From NCBI GenBank assembly GCA_030044475.1, contig JASHVP010000061.1, positions 1 to 30,707 of the forward strand: a DNA stretch of 30,707 nucleotides, written 5' to 3'. Positions 1 through 7,961 of this stretch are shown here, piece by piece (position 1 is the stretch's first letter; the number at the start of each line of letters is the position of its first letter). The position numbers and the translations under genes are program-made. The notes beneath the pieces were generated by a model. It made no database searches. It worked only from the letters and a program-made list of their open reading frames with translations, and was not told the DNA's origin. The DNA is from Thermoplasmata archaeon (GTDB lineage Archaea; Thermoplasmatota; Thermoplasmata; Lutacidiplasmatales; UBA184).

Positions 1-810
1 GCCGACCCCCCGCCCGCGCCCGCGCCGGGGGACGACTCGGTGGCGGCGCTGGCCCCGCCGGCACCGGCCGAGGCGGAGGCGCCCGCTCCGGCGGCGCCGG
101 CCCGACCGCCGGCGCCGGTCTTCAAGTTCTCGACGTTCCTCTACGTCTTCCTCGGCTTCCTCGGCCTCTGGATGCTGATCGACGCCGACGCGCGGAACGG
201 GATCGCGGGGGCCCTCGGCACGAGCGTCGCGCACGGGGGGCCGCTCTACTACGCGATCGGCTTCCAGTCGAACTACCTGCTCCTCACGATGGCGCTCGCG
301 GGCGCCGTCGAGATGCTGATCACCTCGCTGGCGTACAACTACACCACCGACTGGGTGAAGGCGGCGAAGGTCGCGAAGTGGAGCGCCGCGTTCCGCAAGG
401 TCCAGATGGAGGCGATCCGCTCCGGCAAGAAGGACCGGATCCAGGCGCTGCGCCCGCACCAGGAGCGCCTGACCCGCCTCTCGAGCGAGGTGTCGATCGC
501 GCAGTTCAAGGGGATGGCGATCACCTACTTCCTCCTGATCCTGATCTACACCTGGGTCGGCCTCGTGATCGGCAACGCGACCGCGACCGCCCAGACGATC
601 CAGCTCGGCGGCGCGTCGATCGACCTCGTCGGGCACGTCCTCTCCGGCCTGCCGATCCCGTGGTGGTTCCTGATCTTCAGCCTGTACACCATCCCGTTCT
701 CGCTCGTCTTCCGGCGCCTCCTGAAGCACGTCTGGCTGCGGCGGTACGCCGAGGAGCACCACCTCGGCGCCGGGCCGCTCGGATCGGGGGCGGCCGGAGG
801 ATCCGCGTGA
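1..810 (+). CDS. DUF106 / EMC3-TMCO1-like membrane insertase (Oxa1/YidC superfamily)
   Basis: Archaeal DUF106 proteins are distant YidC/Oxa1 relatives thought to help insert proteins into the cytoplasmic membrane. A GTG at 40 gives 256 aa, but the frame is open to the window edge, so the true start may lie further left and the gene may be partial. From the GTG, an Ala/Pro-rich disordered segment (residues 1-28) is followed by hydrophobic spans at about 30-48, 80-100, 158-178 and 205-225. A charged, coiled-coil-like cytoplasmic loop (about 105-155) sits between spans 2 and 3, as in the family. The stop overlaps the GTG of cmk (GTGA). The order DUF106-cmk-cbf5 is the usual archaeal arrangement downstream of secY and adk, so secY probably lies just left of the window. 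The Ala/Pro-rich N-terminus is longer than I expect for the family. Function is by homology. Confidence 0.88.
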   Translation, partial: ADPPPAPAPGDDSVAALAPPAPAEAEAPAPAAPARPPAPVFKFSTFLYVFLGFLGLWMLIDADARNGIAGALGTSVAHGGPLYYAIGFQSNYLLLTMALAGAVEMLITSLAYNYTTDWVKAAKVAKWSAAFRKVQMEAIRSGKKDRIQALRPHQERLTRLSSEVSIAQFKGMAITYFLLILIYTWVGLVIGNATATAQTIQLGGASIDLVGHVLSGLPIPWWFLIFSLYTIPFSLVFRRLLKHVWLRRYAEEHHLGAGPLGSGAAGGSA

Positions 811-1355
811 TCTCGCGGGTCGTCACGGTCGGCGGCCCCCCGGGAAGCGGCAAGTCGACCGCCGGCCGGCGGGTGGCGGACGCGCTCGGTCTCACGTACC
901 GCTCGGCCGGGGAGCAGTTCCGCGCCGAAGCCGCCCGGCGGGGGATGGACGTCGAGGCGTTCGGCCACTTCGCGGAGGCCCACCCCGAGGTCGACCGCGC
1001 GCTCGACCGGGCGATGCAGGAGCTCGCCCGACCGGGGTTCCTCCTGGACGGCCGCCTCCAGGGGCCGCTCTGCCGCCGGAACGGGATCCCCGTGCACGAC
1101 CTCATCGTCACCGCGACGCTCGCGGAGCGCGCCCGCCGGGTCGCGGGGCGCGACGGGCAATCGGAGGCCGAGGCCCGGCGCCGGTTGTCGGAGCGGGAGG
1201 CGAGCGAGCGGCTCCGATACCGGCGCCAGTACGGCATCGACCTCGCCCGGGAGACCCCGGAGCTGACGGTCGACTCGACCGCGCTCGCCCCGTCGGAGGT
1301 CGCGGACCGGATCGTCGCCTTCCTGCGCGCGCACGACGGGGCGGCGGCCCGATGA
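807..1355 (+). CDS. cmk: Archaeal-type cytidylate kinase (CMP kinase)
   Basis: Transfers phosphate from ATP to CMP or dCMP in pyrimidine nucleotide synthesis. The GTG at 807 overlaps the DUF106 stop and gives 182 aa, normal for the short archaeal Cmk. A P-loop (GGPPGSGKST, residues 9-18) lies at the N-terminus. It is followed by the archaeal Cmk pattern: SAGEQFR near 31, a GMDVEAF segment, an acidic HPEVDRALDR helix and LDGRLQG. The C-terminal SEREASERLRYRRQYGID helix carries the arginines of the lid. Reading further upstream in this frame gives only Arg/Pro-rich shadow sequence of DUF106, so the GTG is the sensible start. The stop overlaps the ATG of cbf5 (ATGA), pointing to translational coupling. 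Confidence 0.93.
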   Translation: MISRVVTVGGPPGSGKSTAGRRVADALGLTYRSAGEQFRAEAARRGMDVEAFGHFAEAHPEVDRALDRAMQELARPGFLLDGRLQGPLCRRNGIPVHDLIVTATLAERARRVAGRDGQSEAEARRRLSEREASERLRYRRQYGIDLARETPELTVDSTALAPSEVADRIVAFLRAHDGAAAR

Positions 1356-2296
1356 GCGGGGCGCTGCCGGAGGCGGTCCGGGCGCGGCTCGCGGACGGGG
1401 CGTTCCTGCTCGTCGACAAGCCCCGGGGCCCGTCGTCGCACCAGGTCACCGCGTGGGCCCGGGACCAGCTCGGCGTCCCGCTCGCAGGCCACGCCGGCAC
1501 CCTCGACCCGAACGTCTCCGGCCTCCTGTGGGTCGGCGTCGGCCCGGCGCTCAAGCTGCTCCCGCTCGTCCTCGAGTTCCCGAAGCGGTACGTCGGGGTC
1601 GTCGTCTTCCACGGCGCCGTCGACCGCGCGGACCTGGAGCGGGTGCTCGGCGAGTTCACGGGCCCGATCTACCAGACCCCGCCGGTCCGCTCCGCGGTCA
1701 AGCGGGAGCGGCGCGTGCGGCGGATCCATCGCCTGACCCTCGTCGAGCGCGACGGCGTCCGGGCCGTGATCGACCTCGTGGCGGACTCGGGCACCTACGT
1801 CCGGACGCTCGCCGTCGACCTGGGCGACGCCCTCGGCGTGGGGGCGCACCTCGAGGAGCTCCGGCGGACGGCGACCGGGCCGTTCGACGAGCGCCGCTCG
1901 GTCACGCTCACGACGCTCGCGGACGCGGCGACGCGCGCCCGGGAGGGGGACGACACCGACCTCCTCGGGATGCTCCATCCGATCCGGGAGGTCTGGTCGG
2001 AGTTCCCCGCGGTCGTGCTGAAGGACGCGGCGGCCAGCGCGGTCGCCCACGGGGCCGGCCTCGCCGCGGGCGGGATCCTGGCCGTCCCGGCGACGTTCTC
2101 ACGCGGCGCGCACGTCGTGCTCGTCACGCGGTCCGGCGAGCTCGTTGCGACCGGGGTCGCGCGGCGCGACTCCGCCGCGCTCGGGACCGGCGGCCCCGGG
2201 TGGGTCGTCGACGGGACCCGGGTGTTCGTCGATCCGGCCCGGTTCCCGGCGCTCTGGCGCCCGAAGCCGCGGGGGCCGCCGTCGCCCGAGGGCTAG
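1352..2296 (+). CDS. cbf5: tRNA/rRNA pseudouridine synthase Cbf5/TruB (H/ACA RNP catalytic subunit)
   Basis: Converts uridine to pseudouridine, in archaea both guide-RNA-directed (H/ACA RNP with Nop10, L7Ae, Gar1) and at tRNA U55. The 314-aa product has the TruB start (LLVDKPRGPSSHQV, from about residue 19) and the catalytic HAGTLDP motif with Asp52. The downstream motifs are YQTPPVRSAVKR and SGTYVRTLAVDLG. The C-terminal third (from about 215) reads as a PUA domain (AHGAGLAAGG...GELVATGVA). It is somewhat shorter than typical archaeal Cbf5 (about 330-340 aa). The ATG overlaps the cmk stop. In many euryarchaeotes genes for L34e and L14e stand between cmk and this gene; here they are absent. 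Confidence 0.94.
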   Translation: MSGALPEAVRARLADGAFLLVDKPRGPSSHQVTAWARDQLGVPLAGHAGTLDPNVSGLLWVGVGPALKLLPLVLEFPKRYVGVVVFHGAVDRADLERVLGEFTGPIYQTPPVRSAVKRERRVRRIHRLTLVERDGVRAVIDLVADSGTYVRTLAVDLGDALGVGAHLEELRRTATGPFDERRSVTLTTLADAATRAREGDDTDLLGMLHPIREVWSEFPAVVLKDAAASAVAHGAGLAAGGILAVPATFSRGAHVVLVTRSGELVATGVARRDSAALGTGGPGWVVDGTRVFVDPARFPALWRPKPRGPPSPEG

Positions 2297-2305
2297 GGTT
2301 ATCTC
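2296..2305 (+). promoter_or_regulatory. Probable TATA element of the MMPL gene
   Basis: An AT-rich patch (GGGTTATCTC) overlaps the end of cbf5 and lies 25-28 bp before the GTG at 2327 (TTAT at 2299-2302). The spacing is what an archaeal TATA box needs for a leaderless transcript and matches other genes in the window. Weak match by itself. Confidence 0.4.
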
Positions 2306-2326
2306 GGGCCCTTTCTCCGACGCCGC

Positions 2327-5300
2327 GTGGCGGGGGGCGCCGCGGGTCATTCGGAGACCGGCGCGCGCTGGTTCGCGTCGCTCGGCCGCTGGATCGTCCG
2401 CCATCCGTGGTACCCGGTCGTGTTCTGGGTCGTCCTGCTCGTCGTCACGATCCCGTTCCTGCCGCTCCTCGGCTCGGTGACGACGAACTCGACCCAGTCG
2501 ACCTCCCCGAACTCCCCGAGCGCGGCGGCGAACGCGGAGCTCGCGCGCCTCTTCCCGAACGAGACCGGGGGCAGCTCGTCGATCCTGCTGTTCTACGGGG
2601 CGAACCTGACCGACGCGCCCGCCCAGGCGGCGATCCTCGCCGTGACGACCGCGCTCGGCTCCGACGCGTCGATCGTCAACGTCGCCTCGATCGACTCGGT
2701 CTACTCCCAGTACTCCGGGTACCTCGCCGGCCAGATCGAGCTGACGGGACGACTGCTCGCGGAGTTCCTCAACGGGACCCCGTCCCCGCTCGCACAGTTC
2801 AACGCCACGGCCGGCCTCCTCTGGGGCCCCCCCGCGACGTTCCTCACGACGTGGAGCGCGCTCGTGGCGAACGGCTCGGGCGAGCCCGCGTCGCACTGGA
2901 ACTACCCGGCGTACGTCGCGACGCAGTCGACCTTCCCCAACTCCACGCCCGAAGACGAGGTCCTCGCGGCGTTCTACGACGGGTACGGGACCTCGGACGC
3001 GGGGTTCAACGGCACCGCCCAGTGCGCCGACGCGGCGGACCCGGTCGCCTGCGCGGACGCGGTCGCCCGGGCGAACCTCGCGCCGCTCCTTCCGGGCCTG
3101 TTCCCTCCTCCGTCCGAGGGAGCCACCCTCGGCGCGGCCGCCCTCGCGAACCTCGGCACCGGCAACTGCACGAACTGGGCCTCGATCCGGTTCGCGGTGG
3201 CCTCGGTCGCCGGACCCGCCCTCGGGATTTCCCCGACGTGGGTCGCCGAGGTGTGGGGAGCGTTCCCGGACGGGCCGACTCCGGCCGCGGCCCGGGCCTG
3301 GGCGAACGCGACCGTCGCCACCGCCACGCTCTGGTCGGAGCCGCTGCCGGTGCCCCCCGCGATCTGGTCGCAATACGTGAACGGCGCCGGCACGGCGCAG
3401 GTCGTCTCCGTCGACTTCTCCGTCGCCGACAGTTCCACGAACGGAGGCTCGCCGACCGTCTTCGCCGACCTTCCGCGAATCGATGCCACCGTCACCGCGG
3501 CCCTGGCGTCGTCGGATCCCAGCCGCTCGATCGCCTACGTGCAGACCGGGCCGGCCCCGCTCGACCTGCTGACCCAGGACGCCGTGAACTCCTCGCTGGC
3601 GCTCGTCCTCCCGCTGACGGTCGGCCTCCTCCTCACGATCGCGATGGTCTACTTCCGCTCCCCGCTCACGCCCCTGTGCACGTTCGCGGCGCTCGGGATC
3701 GCCCTCGTCCTCGGTCTCGGGGGCACCGTCTTGATCGGCACGCTCGTGCAGCACGTCGACTCGACCTCGCTGACCCTCGAGGAGGTGTTCGTCCTCGGCG
3801 TCGGGACCGACTACTCGATCTTCCTCGTCGCGCGGTACCGGGAGGAGCTCGTCCACGGCGCGACCCCCGACGAGGCGATCGTCGCGTCGGTCTCCTGGGC
3901 CGGGCAGTCGGTGGCGACCAGCGGCTCGACCGCGATCATCGCCACCGCGGCGCTCGCGTTCAGCGGCGTCGCCCTCCTCTCGGAGTGGGGCTCGGTGCTC
4001 TCGCTCGCGGTGTTCGTGACGCTGGTCCTCTCCCTCACGCTCGTTCCGGCGCTCCTCAAGCTCGTCGGTCCCCGCATCTTCTGGCCGATGAGCGGCGCCC
4101 GGTTCCGAGCGGCCGCGCAGCGCACGCTCGCCCGGACGAGCGACCGCTCGACGTACTTCTACCGGGCGGGCCGGGCGACCGCGCGCCGCCCCGGCACGTT
4201 CGCCGGGAGCCTCCTCCTGGTCTCGATCCCCCTCGTCCTGGTGGCGCTCACGGTCCCGATCTCGTACGACTTCTACGCCCAGCTGCCGAACGGCCACCCG
4301 GCGACGGACGGGCTCGCCGAGCTCGGCACCCAGTTCGGTCCCGGATACGCGACCCCGTCGTTCGCGCTCGTCACCTTCTCGTCGCCCCTCTACGCCAACG
4401 CCACCACCAACGCGACCGAGTTCACCGACCTCGCCGCGCTGACGGCGATCGCGAACGAGACCGGAGGGATCGCGGCCGTGACCTCCCCGATCGGGCCGAC
4501 CGGGGCCCCCCTCGGGCAGTGGCTGGACCTCCCGCTCCTTCCCCCGGCGGAGCGCGAGAACCTCCTCGCCGTCCTCGCGACGTACCTCGGGACCGACGGT
4601 CGGACCGTGCTTCTCGACCTCCAGACGAGTGCGACGGGGCTGTCCGGTGGGGCGGTCACCGCCGTCGGCGCCGTCGAAGGCGGCTTCGGGGGGTACGCCG
4701 CGTCGCACCCGGAGATCGCCGCGATCTCCTACGGGGGCGGGGCCCCCACGATCCACGACCTCGCCCAGGAGACCGCCCAGGCGACGACCGTGATGATCGT
4801 CGCCGTGTCCGTCGGTCTCGTCGTCGTTCTCCTGGCGGTGCTCCGGTCGTGGATCATCGCCCTGATGGCGGTCGGTACGATCGGCCTCTCCATCAGCTGG
4901 GCGTGGGCCGTCACCGACCTCGTCTTCCAGCAACTGCTCGGCTATCCGCTCTTCTTCTACGTCCGGACGATCCTCATCATCCTCGTCCTCGGCCTGGGGG
5001 TCGACTACAACATCTTCCTCCTGACCCGCGTGCGGGAGGAACGAGTCCGCGGCCGCCCCGCCCCCGAGGCCGCGGTGGAGGCGGTCGGGAAGACCGGCGG
5101 GATCATCACGGCGGCCGCGGTCATCCTCGCGAGCGCGTTCGCCGCGCTGCTCGTCGGGGAGTTCACGCTGATTCGCGCGATCGGCTTCTCCGTCGCGGTC
5201 GCGGTGGTCCTCGACGCGATGGTGATCCGGACCTACCTCGTGCCCGCCACCCTCCAGCTCCTCGGCGAGCGGGTCTGGAGCTGGACGGGCCGGGTCCCGG

Positions 5301-5335
5301 CCCGCGCCGCCCCCCCGACGTCGGAGACGCGCTAG
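2327..5335 (+). CDS. MMPL/RND-family large membrane exporter
   Basis: Proton-driven RND-superfamily transporter of the MMPL type, which in other organisms moves lipids or hydrophobic compounds across or out of the membrane. 1002 aa with the internal two-fold repeat: span 1 (about 30-50), a large external domain (51-420), a five-helix bundle (about 424-590), span 7 (about 628-650), a second external domain, and a second bundle (about 820-985). Each bundle carries the proton-relay signature: GVGTDYSIFL with Asp495 and GLGVDYNIFL with Asp893. Both external domains are rich in N-X-S/T sequons (NST, NET, NLT, NGT, NAT and others), expected of an archaeal surface glycoprotein. The start is the GTG behind a TATA-like patch. 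Its stop shares a CTAG with the convergent peroxiredoxin gene. SecD/SecF are ruled out by size and motif. The substrate cannot be told. Confidence 0.9.
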   Translation: MAGGAAGHSETGARWFASLGRWIVRHPWYPVVFWVVLLVVTIPFLPLLGSVTTNSTQSTSPNSPSAAANAELARLFPNETGGSSSILLFYGANLTDAPAQAAILAVTTALGSDASIVNVASIDSVYSQYSGYLAGQIELTGRLLAEFLNGTPSPLAQFNATAGLLWGPPATFLTTWSALVANGSGEPASHWNYPAYVATQSTFPNSTPEDEVLAAFYDGYGTSDAGFNGTAQCADAADPVACADAVARANLAPLLPGLFPPPSEGATLGAAALANLGTGNCTNWASIRFAVASVAGPALGISPTWVAEVWGAFPDGPTPAAARAWANATVATATLWSEPLPVPPAIWSQYVNGAGTAQVVSVDFSVADSSTNGGSPTVFADLPRIDATVTAALASSDPSRSIAYVQTGPAPLDLLTQDAVNSSLALVLPLTVGLLLTIAMVYFRSPLTPLCTFAALGIALVLGLGGTVLIGTLVQHVDSTSLTLEEVFVLGVGTDYSIFLVARYREELVHGATPDEAIVASVSWAGQSVATSGSTAIIATAALAFSGVALLSEWGSVLSLAVFVTLVLSLTLVPALLKLVGPRIFWPMSGARFRAAAQRTLARTSDRSTYFYRAGRATARRPGTFAGSLLLVSIPLVLVALTVPISYDFYAQLPNGHPATDGLAELGTQFGPGYATPSFALVTFSSPLYANATTNATEFTDLAALTAIANETGGIAAVTSPIGPTGAPLGQWLDLPLLPPAERENLLAVLATYLGTDGRTVLLDLQTSATGLSGGAVTAVGAVEGGFGGYAASHPEIAAISYGGGAPTIHDLAQETAQATTVMIVAVSVGLVVVLLAVLRSWIIALMAVGTIGLSISWAWAVTDLVFQQLLGYPLFFYVRTILIILVLGLGVDYNIFLLTRVREERVRGRPAPEAAVEAVGKTGGIITAAAVILASAFAALLVGEFTLIRAIGFSVAVAVVLDAMVIRTYLVPATLQLLGERVWSWTGRVPARAAPPTSETR

Positions 5336-5763
5336 AGGAACCGCGCCCGCGCCCGGTCCAGGTGCGTGTCGGGCGATCCCTCCACGACCTCGACGACGGT
5401 CCCCTTCGGGTCGACGAAGAAGGAGACCCGCTTCGCCGCGCCGTGCGGGCCGAGCACCCCGTACTGACCCGCGACGTTCTTCGACTTGTCCGCCACCAGC
5501 GTGAACGGGAGCCCGTACTTCTGGGCGAACGCCTTCTGGTCCGGACAGTCGTCGGTGCTGACGCCGACCACCGCGACCCCCTTCTTCGTGAGGTCGGGCA
5601 GCAGGTCCCGGAACCCCTTCGCCTCGATCGTGCACCCGGGGGTGTCGGCCCGCGGGTAGAAGTACAAGATCACCGACCGCCCCCGGAGCGACGAGAGGCG
5701 GAACGGCGCACCATCCTGGTTCGGCGCTTCGAAATCGGGGGCCGGCTGACCGGTCGCGACCAT
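5332..5763 (-). CDS. bcp: Peroxiredoxin, BCP/PrxQ type
   Basis: Thiol peroxidase that reduces H2O2 and organic peroxides, recycled by thioredoxin-like partners. 143 aa with the thioredoxin fold order: APDFEAPNQDG at residues 8-18, then the peroxidatic motif YPRADTPGCT with Cys44 and Thr41. In most BCP proteins the resolving cysteine is five residues after the first (CTxEAC). Here that position is Lys49, and the only other cysteine is Cys73 in VSTDDCPDQ. That resembles PrxQ members whose resolving cysteine sits in the next helix; otherwise the enzyme is 1-Cys. ATG start at 5763 with a good TATA box 21-27 bp upstream. Ends tail-to-tail with the MMPL gene. Confidence 0.93.
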   Translation of the reverse strand: MVATGQPAPDFEAPNQDGAPFRLSSLRGRSVILYFYPRADTPGCTIEAKGFRDLLPDLTKKGVAVVGVSTDDCPDQKAFAQKYGLPFTLVADKSKNVAGQYGVLGPHGAAKRVSFFVDPKGTVVEVVEGSPDTHLDRARARFL

Positions 5764-5783
5764 GCCCCGCCAGCGCCGGTCCG

Positions 5784-5790
5784 CTATTTA
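5784..5790 (-). promoter_or_regulatory. TATA box of the peroxiredoxin gene
   Basis: On the minus strand the sequence reads TAAATAG in otherwise GC-rich DNA, 21-27 bp before the ATG at 5763. The spacing predicts a leaderless mRNA. Confidence 0.6.
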
Positions 5791-5807
5791 CGCCCGGAGG
5801 GACCCGG

Positions 5808-6044
5808 TCAGCCGGTCGCCACGGTCACGAGCGTCTCCGTCGACTTGATGCCCGTGATCTTCCGGATGCGGTGGACGACCGTGTCGAGCGCCTGGTTGAT
5901 GTGCGGCGCCTCGACGCGGACGATCAAGTCGAACGGTCCGGTCACCGCCTGCACTTCCGTGACGCCCGGTACCCCGCGAAGGCGCTTCAGGACCTCGTCG
6001 AGCCGGCCGACCTCGGTCTCGACCAGGAGGAAGAGGGTCTCCAT
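5808..6044 (-). CDS. Stand-alone Lrp/AsnC RAM (ligand-binding) domain protein
   Basis: 78 aa matching only the C-terminal regulation-of-amino-acid-metabolism (RAM) domain of Lrp/AsnC regulators, with no helix-turn-helix. The pattern is typical: ETLFLLVETEVGRLDEV, then RLRGVPGVTEVQAVTGPFDLIVRV, then a helix and a final strand ending TETLVTVATG. Such single-domain proteins form dimers or higher rings and bind amino acids; some partner with full-length Lrp proteins. An in-frame GTG at 6077 would add 11 residues. I chose ATG 6044 because family members begin right at this strand and because the only AT-rich patch (6078-6086, minus strand CAAACTCAA) lies 34-42 bp before it and too close to the GTG. 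Divergent from the S9 peptidase gene. No direct evidence for ligand or target. Confidence 0.85.
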   Translation of the reverse strand: METLFLLVETEVGRLDEVLKRLRGVPGVTEVQAVTGPFDLIVRVEAPHINQALDTVVHRIRKITGIKSTETLVTVATG

Positions 6045-6113
6045 CCGGCGCTCGACGGGGCCACTCGAACGGGCCACTTGAGTTTGCTGGACGGGCCGGG
6101 GCGTGGGTCCCCC

Positions 6114-6120
6114 GTTAAGG
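6114..6120 (+). promoter_or_regulatory. Probable TATA element of the S9 peptidase gene
   Basis: GTTAAGG lies 23-29 bp upstream of the GTG at 6143 in GC-rich flanks. Position and sequence match the GTTAAG element before cysS. Confidence 0.5.
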
Positions 6121-6142
6121 GGGCTGCCGGGGTCCGGGACAC

Positions 6143-7918
6143 GTGACGCCCCCCGGGGAGCGAGCGGCCCGGATCGCCGCCTGGCTCGACGTGCCGCGCG
6201 CGAGCCAGCCGTCCGTGGCGGCCGACGGAGAGACCGTCTACGCGATCTCCGACCGGGGCGGGCTGCCGCAGGCGTGGAAGGTCTCCCTCGCGGGAGGCCC
6301 CCTTCGACCGTTCCTGCCGCGACCGGAGCGCGTCCAGCGGGTCGACCCGAATCCGGAGCGGCCGGTGGCCGTGGCGGTCACCGACCGGGGCGGGGACGAG
6401 AACTGGCGGCTCGACCTCGTCGACGCCACCGGGGAGCGCGTCCGCGAGATCTCGACCGACCCCACGCGGATCCACGAGCCGGGCGGCTGGCGCGATGGCC
6501 ACCGGTACGTCTTTCGATCGAACGCGCGCGACCTTCGCTTTTTCGACCTGTACGAAGTCGACATCGACCGAGCGGAACCGCCGCGCTGCGTCCGACGGGA
6601 GGACGCCCTGCACGACATCGCCGCGGTCCGGCCGGAGCGCGTGGCGCTGCTCCGGTACGTCACGAATCTCGACCACGACCTGATCGCTTGGTCCGAGGGC
6701 GGCGAGCGGCTGCTCAATCCGCGCTCGGCCGAGGAGTCCGTGATGTCGGCGACGCTGACCCCGGAGGCGGTCTACGCGGCGACGAACCCCGGCCGGGAGT
6801 TCGCGGCCGTCTATCGATACGACCCGGCCGACGGGGCGCCGGAGCTGCTCTGGGAGTTTCCCGGGGACGTCGAGATCCTCCGGGCCGACCCGACCGGCCG
6901 GCGACTGGCCGCGGTCGCGAACGACCGGGGCTGGAGCCGACTGGTCCTTCTCGACCTCCCCGCCGGTCGTCCGCGCCGCGTCCCGCTGCCCCACGACGGG
7001 GTGATCGCGCATCTCGAGTGGGGGCCGCAGGGACGGGCGCTCGTCTTCGACCTGAGCTCGATGGAGTTCGGCACCCAGTGCTTCCATCTCGACCCCGGGT
7101 CCGGGGCCGTCCGGGCCCTCACCGAGACGGACCGGCCGCTGCCCGGAGCCCCGCCCCACCCTGTCCTCCGGGAGTTCCGGTCCGAGGACGGGCGGTCGAT
7201 CCCGTACTGGGAGTATCGTCCGTCGGGGCGGGCTCGCGGGACGATCGTCGACGTCCACGGCGGACCCGAGGGCCAGGCGCGGCCGCAGTTCCTGCCGGTG
7301 GTGGGGTTCCTGGTCAACGAGGGCTTCCGCGTCGTTCAGCCGAACGTTCGGGGCAGTCAGGGGTATGGCCGGACGTACGTCCACCTCGACGATGTCCGTC
7401 GGAGGATGGACTCGGTCCGCGACCTGCGGGACCTCGTCCGCGCGCTCGGACCGGACGGAGGGGTCCCCGCGATCCTCGGTGGGAGCTACGGCGGGTTCAT
7501 GGTCCTCGCCGCGGTCACCACGTATCCCGAGCTCTGGTCCGCCGGGATCGACCTGGTCGGCATCGCCAACTTCGTGACGTTCCTCGAGCGGACGGCCCCC
7601 TGGCGTCGCCCGATCCGAGAGGCGGAGTACGGCCGCCTCGACGCCGACCGGCCGTTCCTCGAGGAGATCTCGCCGATCCACCACGTCGACCGGATCCGGG
7701 CCCCGATGTTGGTCGTCCACGGAAAGAACGACCCCCGCGTTCCGATCGGCGAGGCCGAGCAGATCGTCGGGGCCCTCCGCGCGCGCGGCGTGCCGGTCGA
7801 CTTCCTCGCGTTCGACGACGAGGGCCACGGGCTCGTCCGCCGGAAGAACCAGATGACGACGGTCGTCCGCGCGGTGGAGTTCCTCGAACGGCACCTCGAC
7901 GCGGTCGGTGCGTCGTAG
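6143..7918 (+). CDS. S9-family serine peptidase (prolyl oligopeptidase / acylaminoacyl-peptidase type)
   Basis: Cytosolic-type peptidase expected to cleave short peptides or release N-acylated residues; there is no signal peptide. 591 aa. Residues of about 1-340 form the beta-propeller, with repeated short blades (for example AISDRGGLPQAWKVSLAGG and ERPVAVAVTDRGG). The C-terminal part from about 345 is an alpha/beta hydrolase. The triad is visible: Ser448 in GGSYGGF, Asp530 in HGKNDPRVP and His562 in DEGHGLVRRKNQ. The oxyanion region GGPEGQARPQF and NVRGSQGYGR are also present. The GTG start fits the TATA element 23-29 bp upstream. It is slightly shorter than many acylaminoacyl-peptidases (about 600-650). 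It probably feeds amino-acid catabolism, an inference from the acyl-CoA genes elsewhere in the window. Confidence 0.93.
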   Translation: MTPPGERAARIAAWLDVPRASQPSVAADGETVYAISDRGGLPQAWKVSLAGGPLRPFLPRPERVQRVDPNPERPVAVAVTDRGGDENWRLDLVDATGERVREISTDPTRIHEPGGWRDGHRYVFRSNARDLRFFDLYEVDIDRAEPPRCVRREDALHDIAAVRPERVALLRYVTNLDHDLIAWSEGGERLLNPRSAEESVMSATLTPEAVYAATNPGREFAAVYRYDPADGAPELLWEFPGDVEILRADPTGRRLAAVANDRGWSRLVLLDLPAGRPRRVPLPHDGVIAHLEWGPQGRALVFDLSSMEFGTQCFHLDPGSGAVRALTETDRPLPGAPPHPVLREFRSEDGRSIPYWEYRPSGRARGTIVDVHGGPEGQARPQFLPVVGFLVNEGFRVVQPNVRGSQGYGRTYVHLDDVRRRMDSVRDLRDLVRALGPDGGVPAILGGSYGGFMVLAAVTTYPELWSAGIDLVGIANFVTFLERTAPWRRPIREAEYGRLDADRPFLEEISPIHHVDRIRAPMLVVHGKNDPRVPIGEAEQIVGALRARGVPVDFLAFDDEGHGLVRRKNQMTTVVRAVEFLERHLDAVGAS

Positions 7919-7929
7919 GCTCCCAAAGC

Positions 7930-7936
7930 GTTAAGC
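7930..7936 (+). promoter_or_regulatory. TATA-like element of cysS
   Basis: GTTAAGC (TTAAG at 7931-7935), 27-31 bp before the ATG at 7962, between the S9 gene and cysS. It suggests that cysS has its own promoter. Confidence 0.5.
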
Positions 7937-7961
7937 GCCGCCACCCGCCCCCGGACCGTTC

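Noticed and set aside
2099..5635. Open frame of about 1180 codons antisense to the MMPL gene
   Set aside because: Arg/Glu/Asp-rich low-complexity translation with no motif; antisense shadow of a real gene.
1453..6081. Very long open frame (over 1500 codons) on the plus strand across cbf5 and MMPL
   Set aside because: Composition is Arg/Gly/Pro-rich with no domains, typical of a shadow frame in DNA of about 70% GC; it runs across several well-identified genes.
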